Source: DAOUKH01 sp965207995
GTDB lineage: Bacteria; Chloroflexota; Dehalococcoidia; SHYB01
Assembly (NCBI GenBank): GCA_965207995.1
Contig: OZ242299.1
Location: 1,798,001 to 1,862,000 of the forward strand
Length of the DNA stretch: 64,000 nt
Direction: 5' to 3'
The notes beneath the pieces were generated by a model that had not been told where the DNA came from, searched no databases, and saw only the letters and a program-made list of their open reading frames with translations. Positions 16,107 to 24,182 of this stretch are shown piece after piece (position 1 is the first letter of the stretch; every line of letters starts with the position of its first letter). The position numbers and the translations under genes are program-made.

Positions 16107-16939
16107 CGTCGTCCGTCTTTTTGGGACGGAGGGCACAGGAGTCCCAGGGCGTAACCCCGAAGAAAAGGGTTGAGATGGGGAGCGTCCGCTACGCCGACGG
16201 TGCGGCGGGGCGGGCGCGGACCCGGCGGGGGTTACCGCGCCGGGCCGCTTCTCCAAATCACCCTCATAACTCCGTCATGGCCTTGGTGGCCCCTAGGAGG
16301 CCGGCCAGGGGGAGTTCTTCGAGGCGCCCGCTGATCTCCGCGTCGCCTCGTCACAGCGCTAGGTCAGCGCTTGGTGCGCCTCCACGCCGGAGCCCCCCGA
16401 TGAGGCTTCGGCGCGCCCGTGGCCGTTTTGTTGAGGGACTTGCCGAGGGAAGTGTCGTCTGCGTTTTGGCCAAGGCGCCGAACGGGCTGGTTTCGCATGG
16501 GGACATGGTAGGGGACGAGAGCGGGCATGGGGAAGGGGCGGGTGTCACGGGGTATACCCGTGCATGTCGTGAACGTTCGTGGACGTTGGTGAGCGTTCGT
16601 GAGCGTTTTCGGCGTGAGCACTTCTGTTGTCCGCTCGTGGAAGTCGTGAATGTTTGGTGAACGTTCGTGAGCGCCGTGAGCGTTTTTGGGACCGGTGCGC
16701 CACCGGCTACTCTGTTGCGCGATGTTGGCCGGGCCGTCGTTGGCGGCGATTGGGTCACGATTTGTCAGCCGCTGCGTTACCGTCGACGGCGTTTCAGCCG
16801 CCGTTGCGCTACGTTTCGGCGACGATTTTTCGCGGTTCCGCGCGGTGAGCGTCCGTTGGGGGAGGGCGGAGAGGGACGGGCGATTCGCGAATTGCCCGTG
16901 CGGGGGAGGGGACAGGGCGGTTGTGCACTAAGGGTGCGC
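16107..16939. other. long intergenic region with no recognisable gene
   Basis: No ORF here has family features on either strand; the longer open frames are compositional. It holds a 10-bp tandem repeat array (16568-16684) and a degenerate copy of the GGGCGATTC palindrome family at 16878-16897. Confidence 0.6.
16568..16684 (+). repeat. array of 10-bp repeats, consensus CGTGARCGTT
   Basis: Four head-to-tail 10-bp units occupy 16568-16607 (CGTGAACGTT, CGTGGACGTT, GGTGAGCGTT, CGTGAGCGTT). A second cluster at 16645-16684 has CGTGAATGTT, GGTGAACGTT, CGTGAGCGC and CGTGAGCGTT. The spacing is about one helical turn. Confidence 0.85.
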
Positions 16940-17086
16940 TTAGTCCGCTAGCGTGCCTATGACAACGAGAACTGCGATGATCGCGGCCAAGAATAGCCAG
17001 CAACCGCATCCATCCCCGCCCTCGCCAGGCTCGGGCTCAAGATCTCGGAAGGTCGGCGAATGCCCCCACCCTCTCCGGCGTTTCAT
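16940..17086 (-). CDS. 48-aa single-pass membrane protein, coupled to the protease gene
   Basis: A 48-residue ORF: a basic start (MKRRRGWGHSPTFRD), a Gly/Glu-rich linker with a CGC motif, then one hydrophobic helix (CWLFLAAIIAVLVVIGTL) and AD at the end. Its ATG (17084-17086) overlaps the TGA of the upstream protease gene as ATGA, the arrangement used for translational coupling. No family is recognised. The overlap and the clean transmembrane pattern are the reasons for calling it. A partner or anchor role for the exported protease is possible. Confidence 0.6.
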   Translation of the reverse strand: MKRRRGWGHSPTFRDLEPEPGEGGDGCGCWLFLAAIIAVLVVIGTLAD

Positions 17087-19656
17087 TGTCCTGTGCGCCG
17101 GTCCCTTAGGGTTGGGTATTCGCTAGAGGTGCCAAACTTCCAGACGTCGTCGGGTTTGCCGTCCCCATCCACGTCAACGTTCCAGGATGTGTATATGCCG
17201 GTATAGCCAGTCGGTGCTTGCAACTCGGCTGTGGTCTTTCCTTCGACTCCGGGCACGTTTCCGGTTCCGACTCCGACCATCAAGCCGGAAGAGGTGGTAT
17301 CCCAGTAGTTAGCGGTGATGCTGATGTTGCTGCTCGCGCCCACCAGACCGCCAACACTGTCTGCCCTCTCCGCTGACGACACTCTCCCAGTTGCATAGCA
17401 CGCCGTGATGCTCCCGCCGGTGGCCTCCCCGACCAGGCCGCCCGCCTTGACAAAGTACGCCGATACATTGCCCCCGGCATAGGAGGCGCTGATGGAGCCA
17501 TCGTTCTTTCCTACCAGACCACCGACGGCATGCCCGCCGGACACCTCGAGTCTGGCAAAGCTAGTTGCGATAGTGCCAGTGTTATGCCCCACCAATCCGC
17601 CAAACTTACCGTACCCGTACGGCCCGCTGTAGGCGTCAGCGGCGCCACCAGTGATCCCTGTAACTACGCCCGTGGCAAAGGTGTGGCTGATGGTGCCGTT
17701 GTTCTTTCCAACTAGGCCGCCGACTAGTGACGCTGCGTTCACATCGATGGAAACAAGCCCAACTCGACGAATGACGCTCGTGGGTGCTGTGTAACCGAAC
17801 AACCCCATTCCATGGCCGCCCACGTTGATGTAGAGGTTGAAGATCGCGTGACCGTTGCCATCAAAGGTGGCTGCAAATCTGTCATCAGGACGCCAAGGGT
17901 TGAGCTCGTATGAGCCGGGGCCCATAGGAATCCAGCCTCCTCCGTTTCGCCAGTCCTGGTTGACCACGCCCGAGGCGTAACTGGCCACGCTAGCGAAGTC
18001 CAGGTCTCGGGTCAGCTCATAGCCGATGCATCGCGGGTCGCAGCCCATTTCGGGAGCCGGGTTGGGGAATGCGGCTTCATAGGCGTCTGAAGCCCAGATG
18101 TCTTTGCTACCATCCCCGTTCAGATCCCAGCGGATAGCGTCCAATTGTTCCAGATAGGAGACCTCGATTAGGCCGTCTCCATCGGCGTCGTAGTCGATAA
18201 GCGGTATGGCTACTGTGATTGTGAACCAAAGGAAACCGGCATCGAGGTCGGTGGTATTCGCGTCCCCGTCGGCGACCCGGTACGTCATGTTGTACGTGCC
18301 CGGCGACGCTGGCACTCCTGTGATCTGTCTGGTTGCTTGGTCGAAACTCAGACCGGGGACCACAGGGGTTAGATAGTAGGTAAGCGCGCCGTTGCCGCCC
18401 GTCGCGACAGGGAGTGCGGGGCTGGAGACTGTCGTCCCAACCGTGTACTCCAAGTCCGGCATGCCTTCCGAGAAGTATGGCGCGGTGTCCGGTACGACCG
18501 TCGGTGTCGGCGTGGGTGCTTGTGTCGGTGTGGCCGCAGGGGTGGCCGTCTGCACGATGGCCTCCGCCGTTGGCCTCGGCTGCGGGGTTGGCGTTGCCGG
18601 GGTTTCTTCCGTGACAAAGCTGACGGGCGCGCTGCAGTCCCTGCCGAAGAACCCCACGGCCCGGTAGATTCCACCGGTGTCCGCATCCGTGAAAGTCACG
18701 CTGAAACGCTGGATGGACGACTCGGTAGGGGCCAGCGCCCAGTCCAGATCCGTTGGGCGATATCCCCAAGGATCCATGATCTGCCCGACGACATCGGATA
18801 TCAAGTGAATGTAGTTGCAGCTTGGAAAGGCCAGGGCATCGAAGGGGCGGGGGGCACCGGGAGTCGGCGCGCTTGCAGAAGTGGGTGTCGCAATAACCTC
18901 ACCCATGCTAGGCCCCTCGTTCACCGCGGCCGATATGCGGTCGAGCGCGGCGACGGAGACGGCGAAGCCGATGTTGGTCACGGGTCTGCCGTCGGCGGTT
19001 TCCTCGATCCGCAAGGTGTTGACGCCGATCACGGCGCCGCTCCGGTTGACAAGCGGTCCGCCGCTGTTACCCGGGTTGATCGCCGCGTCCGTCTGCAACA
19101 GGTCGATGCCCTCGACCGTTCTGGTGGAGGAGATGATGCCTCGGGTTACGGTCAAATTGTCGCCAATCGCTTCCGAAACCGGGAAGCCGAGTGCCAGAAC
19201 CTCGTCGCCGACGCGCACTCCGTCCGGGTCTCCGATTGCCAAGGCGGTTAAGGGCTCGGTGTCTTCAAGTTGGACAAGCGCAAGGTCGGCGGTCGTGTCA
19301 CGCTGCAGCACGGTACCGCGGAGCAGGCGCCCGTCGGTCAGCCAGACCCGCACGCTGGCCGAGCTTCCTACCACGTGCGCGTTGGTGACTACGAAGCCGT
19401 CCGCATCGACGACGAATCCCGAGCCGCTGCCACTGCCCGCGGTGATTCGCACGACGCCTGCCTGAATCTCGGCAACCAAGTCCGCCAACGTTGACCTGCC
19501 TTCGCCGGACAGGTCGTCGGCGCCGATGAATTGAATGTTCAGCGCGGATGCCGACGGCGTGGGTTCGGGGGTCGGCGTGGCTAGCGTGCAGGCGGCGGCG
19601 AATGCCGCGAGGAGGACGAGCCCGAAGCCGGCCCAGAGAATTCTGATGGAAGTCAC
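17083..19656 (-). CDS. secreted trypsin-like (HtrA-type) serine protease with GLUG repeats
   Basis: An 857-aa predicted lipoprotein (lipobox AAAC, C23). A trypsin-2/HtrA protease domain spans about residues 60-270, with the triad H94 (TNAHVV), D124 (TADLAL) and S198 (GNSGGP). After a TPTP linker come an Ig-like/cadherin-like domain (LSFDQATRQITGVPASPGTY), a DYDADGDGLIEV segment that could bind calcium, and five GLUG-type repeats (GGLVGKNNG, GGLVGHNTG, GGLVGKNDG, GGLVGEATG, GGLVGASSN). GTG 19656 is preferred because the signal peptide starts there; ATG 19779 would add a 41-residue non-signal extension. There is no PDZ domain. It probably cleaves or binds extracellular polymers. Confidence 0.88.
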   Translation of the reverse strand: MTSIRILWAGFGLVLLAAFAAACTLATPTPEPTPSASALNIQFIGADDLSGEGRSTLADLVAEIQAGVVRITAGSGSGSGFVVDADGFVVTNAHVVGSSASVRVWLTDGRLLRGTVLQRDTTADLALVQLEDTEPLTALAIGDPDGVRVGDEVLALGFPVSEAIGDNLTVTRGIISSTRTVEGIDLLQTDAAINPGNSGGPLVNRSGAVIGVNTLRIEETADGRPVTNIGFAVSVAALDRISAAVNEGPSMGEVIATPTSASAPTPGAPRPFDALAFPSCNYIHLISDVVGQIMDPWGYRPTDLDWALAPTESSIQRFSVTFTDADTGGIYRAVGFFGRDCSAPVSFVTEETPATPTPQPRPTAEAIVQTATPAATPTQAPTPTPTVVPDTAPYFSEGMPDLEYTVGTTVSSPALPVATGGNGALTYYLTPVVPGLSFDQATRQITGVPASPGTYNMTYRVADGDANTTDLDAGFLWFTITVAIPLIDYDADGDGLIEVSYLEQLDAIRWDLNGDGSKDIWASDAYEAAFPNPAPEMGCDPRCIGYELTRDLDFASVASYASGVVNQDWRNGGGWIPMGPGSYELNPWRPDDRFAATFDGNGHAIFNLYINVGGHGMGLFGYTAPTSVIRRVGLVSIDVNAASLVGGLVGKNNGTISHTFATGVVTGITGGAADAYSGPYGYGKFGGLVGHNTGTIATSFARLEVSGGHAVGGLVGKNDGSISASYAGGNVSAYFVKAGGLVGEATGGSITACYATGRVSSAERADSVGGLVGASSNISITANYWDTTSSGLMVGVGTGNVPGVEGKTTAELQAPTGYTGIYTSWNVDVDGDGKPDDVWKFGTSSEYPTLRDRRTGQ

Positions 19657-19854
19657 CTTCGAGAGCCCGTATAGCAGGAATCGAGACGCATAGGTGCCCC
19701 CTTGCAGCGGATGGGAGTGAATGCCTAGTTCACCGGTCCCAACGTGAGCCGCAAGAGGGCCGCGGGCAACATAACACACAGGTGCGTAACTGGAACATTA
19801 CTTCCCTACGGATTATCGTAATATTTTGTTACTTTTGCAGAGGAGGAAAGGTTC

Positions 19855-20348
19855 ATGGTGGATCCGCAGATGGGGAGAGGTTTGGGTGGGAGGGCGGAGG
19901 GTGACAGGCGATTCGCGAATCGCCCGCGGGAGGGGGCGGCTACGGCGTGGTTGGCGATGGTGGGGGGAACGGGCGCGTCGCGACGCGCCCCTACAGGGGA
20001 GGGGTGGTGGGTTTCGATGGCGGTGGGTGGTGATCAGGAGTGGGCGACCACAAGAGTCGCCCCTACGGGTGGGGGATCGGGGCGTGGGGCTCCGATGGCC
20101 TGTGGTGGTGATGAGGGGGCCCCTCATCTCAATCTTCTCCCGGGGGGAGAAGAGGGAAGACCGCCCCGCCCTGCCCGCCCTCAGTCCCTCCCAGAGGGAG
20201 GGAGGTTTAAGGTGCTCTCCCTCTGGGGGGGAGGTTTAAGGTGCGCTCTCTCTCAAATCTCCCCCAGAGGGGGAGGGCGGGGGGACGGGCGCGTCGCGAA
20301 GCGCCCCTACAGGGGAGCAGGGGGGACGGGCGCCCGCAAGAGGCGCGG
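19855..20348. repeat. intergenic palindrome cluster
   Basis: No credible gene lies here. It contains GGGCGA-type palindromes at 19907-19925, 19971-19990, 20042-20062, 20287-20306 and about 20328-20346, most followed by CCCTAC(A/G)GGG. It also contains copies of the CTCCCCCAGAGGGGGAG hairpin family around 20181-20210 and 20245-20275. AT-rich sequence at 19790-19845 probably holds the promoter of the protease gene. Confidence 0.75.
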
Positions 20349-20888
20349 CTAGGCGGGGTTGAGGGCGTCGGCGAGGATGGCGTCGTCGTCGTGGTGGTAG
20401 CGGGCGCGGTAGGCGGCTTCGGCGACGCGGGGAAGGACGGCGTCGATTTGGCGCTGGTCGAGGGCGGCGGCGATGTCGGCCGCGCCGGCGTGTTCGAGCA
20501 TTTGGGGGAGGCGGGTGCGCAGGCGCTCGAGCGTCCACTGGAGCGGGTCGCCGTCGGCGATGGGGTCGAGGTGGAGCATGACGTTGGTGCGGTCGTTCCA
20601 CGAGACGTAGTGGTAGTGGGGGTCCTCGTCGAAGCAGTCGAAGCGGAGGTGCTCCAGGGCCTCGCCGTCGCGGACGCCGTAGACGTGGAGGGAGACGCCG
20701 CGGTCGTCGAGGGGGCCGTCGCCTGCGTCGCCGCCTTTGGCCGTGGCGATGTTGCTGGCCGCGGTGATCGCCTCCGTCAGGAGCCGGTATTCGACGCCGA
20801 AGCGGAGGGGGCCGGCGTCGATGAACTCGGTCTGCGCTTCCAGGGGCGGGATGGGCATTTGGTCGTAGTAGGTGATGTGGGACGTCAT
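20349..20888 (-). CDS. conserved hypothetical protein
   Basis: A 179-aa soluble protein of unknown function. ATG 20888 is chosen for the GAGGAG site six bases upstream; the longer frame runs through low-complexity sequence. It opens with MTSHITYYDQMPIPPLEAQT and has a middle LRFDCFDEDPHYHYVSW and LDPIADGDPLQWTLERLRTR. There is no signal peptide, membrane segment or recognised catalytic motif. The Asp/His-rich middle (DPHYHY) could bind a metal. It sits between two repeat clusters. Confidence 0.7.
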   Translation of the reverse strand: MTSHITYYDQMPIPPLEAQTEFIDAGPLRFGVEYRLLTEAITAASNIATAKGGDAGDGPLDDRGVSLHVYGVRDGEALEHLRFDCFDEDPHYHYVSWNDRTNVMLHLDPIADGDPLQWTLERLRTRLPQMLEHAGAADIAAALDQRQIDAVLPRVAEAAYRARYHHDDDAILADALNPA

Positions 20889-21003
20889 GGCGGCTCCTCG
20901 TGCTCCGTGGCCGGCGGCCGGTGGTCTTCCGCTAGTATGCCACCGCCGCGCCCCATGCACGAGAACGTCGCGTGCCCGCCCTCAGTCCCTCCCAGAGGGA
21001 GGG

Positions 21004-21216
21004 AGGTTTGAGGTGGCTGCTCCCAGGGGGAGGCCATTGCGCAACCTTGGACGGATTGAAGAGTAACGCCCTGCGGGCGCTCGCGCGCCTGACGGCGCGC
21101 GCCCTCTCTCAAGTCTCCCCCAGAGGGGGAGAGGGAAGAACCGCCCCACTCCGCCCATTTCCCAACCATCGGCGGGAGTTGCGCAAAGGTTTCCAGGGGG
21201 AGGGAGGTTTTGAGGT
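21004..21216. repeat. 213-bp direct repeat, left copy flanking IS110
   Basis: Aligns without indels to 22535-22747 (offset exactly 1531 bp); I count 11 mismatches. It contains the CTCCCCCAGAGGGGGAGAG hairpin and a GC palindrome region (GCGCGCGC-rich). It lies to the left of the transposase gene. Confidence 0.9.
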
Positions 21217-21342
21217 TGTCTCTCCCAGGGAGGGAGGTTTGCGTAACTGACGCTGACGACTCTGTGGACGTTGACGCACCCCGCTCCACGCCCCGCCCTC
21301 ACCCCAACCCTCTCCCAGCGGGAGAGCAACTGTGATTGCGCG

Positions 21343-22281
21343 TCAAGCGATTTGTGGATTCCAGACAGTTTCCTCCCGAAGGATGGCGTTGAGCATCGTC
21401 AGCATCTTGCGCATGCACGCGACGAGGGCGACCTTCTTCGGCTTGCCCCGGCCCACCAGCCTTAGATAGAGCGCGCGCAGCACGGCGTTGTGCTGGATCG
21501 CCGCGAGCATGGGCATGTAGAGCGCTGACCGCACCACGGCTCGCCCGCCCCAGCAGAAGCGCTTCCCCTCACGCTTCCCGCTGTCGCGGGCGAGCGGGGC
21601 CACACCGGCCAACATGGCGATCGCTTCCCGGTTGACCCGTCCGAGCTCTGGCAGCGTCGCTACCAACACACCAGCCAGGAGCGCACCGACTCCCGGCACG
21701 CTCAGCAGGCGCTCCCAGCGCACACGGAGGGCGGCGTCCCGCTCGATCACCTGCCGCAAGGCCTGCTCAATGGCGGCGATCTCCTGCTTGAGGAAGGCGA
21801 GCTGGCGCTGCGTGCTGGCCAGGCTTGGGCCGGTGGCGTGGCGGGCATGGTGCAGTTCGCGGGTCTGATTTGCGACGAGTTGGTTGCGGCGGGTGACCAG
21901 GTCGCGCGCCTCCCGTTCGGCGGCCGAGGGCGGCGCCTTTGGACTGAGCTGGTTGACGGAGGCGAACCGAGCGATCACGGTGGCGTCGATGCGGTCCGTC
22001 TTGGCCAGGACGCCGACGGAGCGTGCGTAGCTGCGGACGTTGCGAGGATTGAGGACCACGAAGGGGAGTTTCGCCTGAGCGAGTGAGTCGGCGAGGGGAC
22101 GTTCGTAGCCGCCGGAGGCCTCGAATGCGATGATCCGTGGCTGTGCGTCGCGGCAGTACTTGGAGAGGGAGCGGAGGCCGGCGGGGGTCGTCCTGAAGCG
22201 CCGGACTTGTCCGGTGGGGTAAGCGCTCAGATCGAGCCATTCCTGAGAGACGTCGATGCCGATGCAGAGGGTCGATTCCAT
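21343..22281 (-). CDS. IS110-family transposase (DEDD recombinase)
   Basis: A 312-aa transposase. The N-terminal RuvC-like DEDD domain shows GIDVSQEWLDL (D), EASGGYERPL (E) and KTDRIDATVI (two D). The C-terminal Transposase_20 part has LLSVPGVGALLAGVLVATLP and the serine region RDSGKREGKRFCWGGRA. ATG 22281 is used; upstream codons lack family similarity and fall in the non-coding end. Family members use an RNA guide encoded in their non-coding end. The frame is intact, so the element could be active. Confidence 0.95.
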   Translation of the reverse strand: MESTLCIGIDVSQEWLDLSAYPTGQVRRFRTTPAGLRSLSKYCRDAQPRIIAFEASGGYERPLADSLAQAKLPFVVLNPRNVRSYARSVGVLAKTDRIDATVIARFASVNQLSPKAPPSAAEREARDLVTRRNQLVANQTRELHHARHATGPSLASTQRQLAFLKQEIAAIEQALRQVIERDAALRVRWERLLSVPGVGALLAGVLVATLPELGRVNREAIAMLAGVAPLARDSGKREGKRFCWGGRAVVRSALYMPMLAAIQHNAVLRALYLRLVGRGKPKKVALVACMRKMLTMLNAILREETVWNPQIA

Positions 22282-22400
22282 GCGGTATGCTCCTTCTGTC
22301 CTGCCGTGCCCTGCCTTGCAATGCGAGCTCGGCATTCGGCTCAGGCAACTGTTCGGGCTGCCGGCAGGACAGGTGAATGGGGGGCGGGGCGGTCAAGCTC
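22282..22400 (-). ncRNA. candidate IS110 bridge RNA region
   Basis: The non-coding sequence directly 5' of the transposase is where IS110-group elements encode their bridge RNA. A perfect 11-bp inverted repeat, CTGTCCTGCCG (22296-22306) and CGGCAGGACAG (22362-22372), encloses 55 nt, enough for a structured RNA with internal loops. The exact ends are unknown. Confidence 0.4.
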
Positions 22401-22534
22401 TCCCACGGTCTCTGCGGACCCAGGGGGAGACGGCCTGCCCCGCCTTCTCATCACCATACAAGGGGGAAGACCGCCCCGAGCCACCCATTTCCCAACCATC
22501 GGCGAGAGTTGCGCAGAGGTCTCCGGGGGGAGAG

Positions 22535-22747
22535 AGGTTTGAGGCGTCTGCTCCCAGGGGGAGGCCTTTGCGCAACCTTGGGCGGAGTAAAGAGCAGCGC
22601 CCTGCGGGCGCTCGCGCGCCTGACGGCGCGCGCCCTCTCTCAAATCTCCCCCAGAGGGGGAGAGGGAAGAACCGCCCCGCTCCGCCCATTTCCCAACCAT
22701 CGGCGGGAGTTGCGCAAAGGTCTCCAGGGGGAGGGAGGTTTTGAGGT
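22535..22747. repeat. 213-bp direct repeat, right copy flanking IS110
   Basis: Partner of 21004-21216. It is followed by further CTCCCAGAGGGAGGGAGG hairpin sequence running to the stop of the acyl-CoA dehydrogenase gene. Confidence 0.9.
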
Positions 22748-22796
22748 GGCTCCTCCCAGAGGGAGGGAGGTTTAGGGAGCGCCGCGGGCCGGCGGG

Positions 22797-23966
22797 CTAG
22801 CGGGGCAGCCCGAGGCCGCGGGTGGCGATGATGTTGCGCTGGATCTCGGTGGTGCCGCCGGCGATGGTGTTGCTGACCGAGCGTAGGAGGCCCTTGCCGA
22901 CGCGGCCCCGGATTGGGGCGCGGCGCTGGGGGACGTCGAAGAGGCCGTAGAGTCCGAGGATGGCGGCGCAGTGGCGGGAGATGCGCTGGCTGGCCTCGCA
23001 GCCGTACATCTTGGACATGGAGGCCTCGTAGTTGGGGACGAGGCCCTCGCTCTGCTGCCAGGCGACGCGGTAGGCGAGGAGGCGGCCCACGTTGTACTCG
23101 ATGGCCATCTCGGCGAGCTTGTGCCGCGTGACCGCGTCCAGGCCGTTCCCTCCCGGCAGCCCCTGCTCGCGGACGAAGTCTTCGAGCTGGCGGTAGGTCT
23201 TGTAGTTGTTGGCGATCCGTTCGATGCCGGAGCGCTCGAAGTCGAGGTTCGCCGCCACGACGTACCAGCCCTGGTTCTCCTCGCCGACCATGCCGCTCTT
23301 GGGGACGCGGACGTTGTCGAAGAAGATCTGGTTGAAGCCGTGGTCGTTGTCCATGCTGATGAGGGGGTGAATCGAGACGCCCGGTGTGTTCAGGGGCAGG
23401 ACGAAGACGCTGATGCCCTTGTGCTTGGGGACGTCGGGGTCGGTGCGGGTGGCCAGCCAGATGTAGTCGGCCATGTGCGCGCCGCTGGTCCAGATTTTGG
23501 AGCCGTTGATGACGTAGTCGTCGCCGTCGCGGACGGCGCGGGTCTGGAGGCCGGCGAGGTCGGAGCCGGCGCCGGGCTCGCTGTAGCCGATGCAGAAGGA
23601 GATGTCGGCGTTGACGATGCCGGGGACGTACTGGCGCTTTTGCTCCTCCGTGCCGTTGAGCATGAAGCTGGGCCCCATCTGGCGCTCGGCGATGAAGTGG
23701 TAGCCGACGGGGGCCTTCGAGGTGAGCATCTCCTCGTTGTAGATGAGGCGCATCATGTGGCTGATCGCTTGGCCGCCCCACTCCTTAGGCCAGCTGAGTC
23801 CAATCCAGCCCTTTGCGGCGAGCTTCTTGGAGAAGGCCTTGTTGTGGTAGGTGCCCTCGGCGCCGTCGTCGATGGCCTGCCACTCGTCCGGCGTCAGCGC
23901 CGTGGCGAGGAAGTCCCGCACTTCCTGGCGGAACTGGAGCTGTTCGGGTGTGAAGGCGAAGTCCAT
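22797..23966 (-). CDS. acyl-CoA dehydrogenase family protein
   Basis: A 389-aa flavoprotein that oxidises acyl-CoA to enoyl-CoA. Family features are MDFAFTPEQLQFRQEVRDFL, GWIGLSWPKEWGGQ, CIGYSEPGAGSDLAGLQTRA (FAD/substrate region), VINGSKIWTSGAH, and the C-terminal GGTTEIQRNIIATRGLGLPR. ATG 23966 matches the family N-terminus; the longer frame is repeat sequence. The ribosome site GAGAGGG lies in the intergenic hairpin repeat that starts at the ATG. A CoA transferase follows upstream on the same strand across a repeat-filled gap, and two more such dehydrogenases lie at 32918 and 34567. Confidence 0.92.
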   Translation of the reverse strand: MDFAFTPEQLQFRQEVRDFLATALTPDEWQAIDDGAEGTYHNKAFSKKLAAKGWIGLSWPKEWGGQAISHMMRLIYNEEMLTSKAPVGYHFIAERQMGPSFMLNGTEEQKRQYVPGIVNADISFCIGYSEPGAGSDLAGLQTRAVRDGDDYVINGSKIWTSGAHMADYIWLATRTDPDVPKHKGISVFVLPLNTPGVSIHPLISMDNDHGFNQIFFDNVRVPKSGMVGEENQGWYVVAANLDFERSGIERIANNYKTYRQLEDFVREQGLPGGNGLDAVTRHKLAEMAIEYNVGRLLAYRVAWQQSEGLVPNYEASMSKMYGCEASQRISRHCAAILGLYGLFDVPQRRAPIRGRVGKGLLRSVSNTIAGGTTEIQRNIIATRGLGLPR

Positions 23967-24182
23967 AGTGCCCTCTCTCAGTCTCTCCCAGAGGAGACCC
24001 TTGCATAACCTTGAGCCGAGCTCCGCGAGGCCGTTCGGGGGATAGGGACGGGCGATTCGTGAATCGCCCCTACAGGGAAGGGACCCCGCCCGCACCCCTG
24101 GGCAACCACGAGGGTTGCCCCTACAGGGATGATCCGCTGCCAGTGTAGCCGGTTACGCAAAGGTCTCCAGAGGGAGAGAGGT
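23967..24182. repeat. intergenic palindrome cluster
   Basis: Contains the hairpin repeat CTCTCCCAGAGGAG near 23980, the palindrome GGGCGATTCGTGAATCGCCC at 24050-24069, its covarying relative GGGCAACCACGAGGGTTGCCC at 24100-24120, and CTCCAGAGGGAGAGAGG near 24165. No gene is seen. Confidence 0.8.

Larger units (their letters stand above)
21330..22400 (-). mobile_element. IS110-family insertion sequence (ends approximate)
   Basis: Contains one IS110-type DEDD transposase and a non-coding stretch upstream of it. IS110 elements lack terminal inverted repeats, so the ends cannot be fixed from one copy. The flanks on both sides are hairpin-repeat sequence. Confidence 0.8.

Noticed and set aside
16568..16684. 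CRISPR array
   Set aside because: Units are 10 bp with no unique spacers and no cas genes nearby.
16351..16758. 135-aa minus-strand ORF over the 10-bp repeats
   Set aside because: Its repetitive LTNVHE peptides come from the DNA repeats; no ribosome site.
19855..20352. 165-aa plus-strand ORF in the palindrome cluster
   Set aside because: It reads through several intergenic hairpins and has no conserved pattern.
20970..22796. Target-site duplications of the IS110 element
   Set aside because: The flanking repeats are 213 bp and diverged, far longer than any IS110 duplication.
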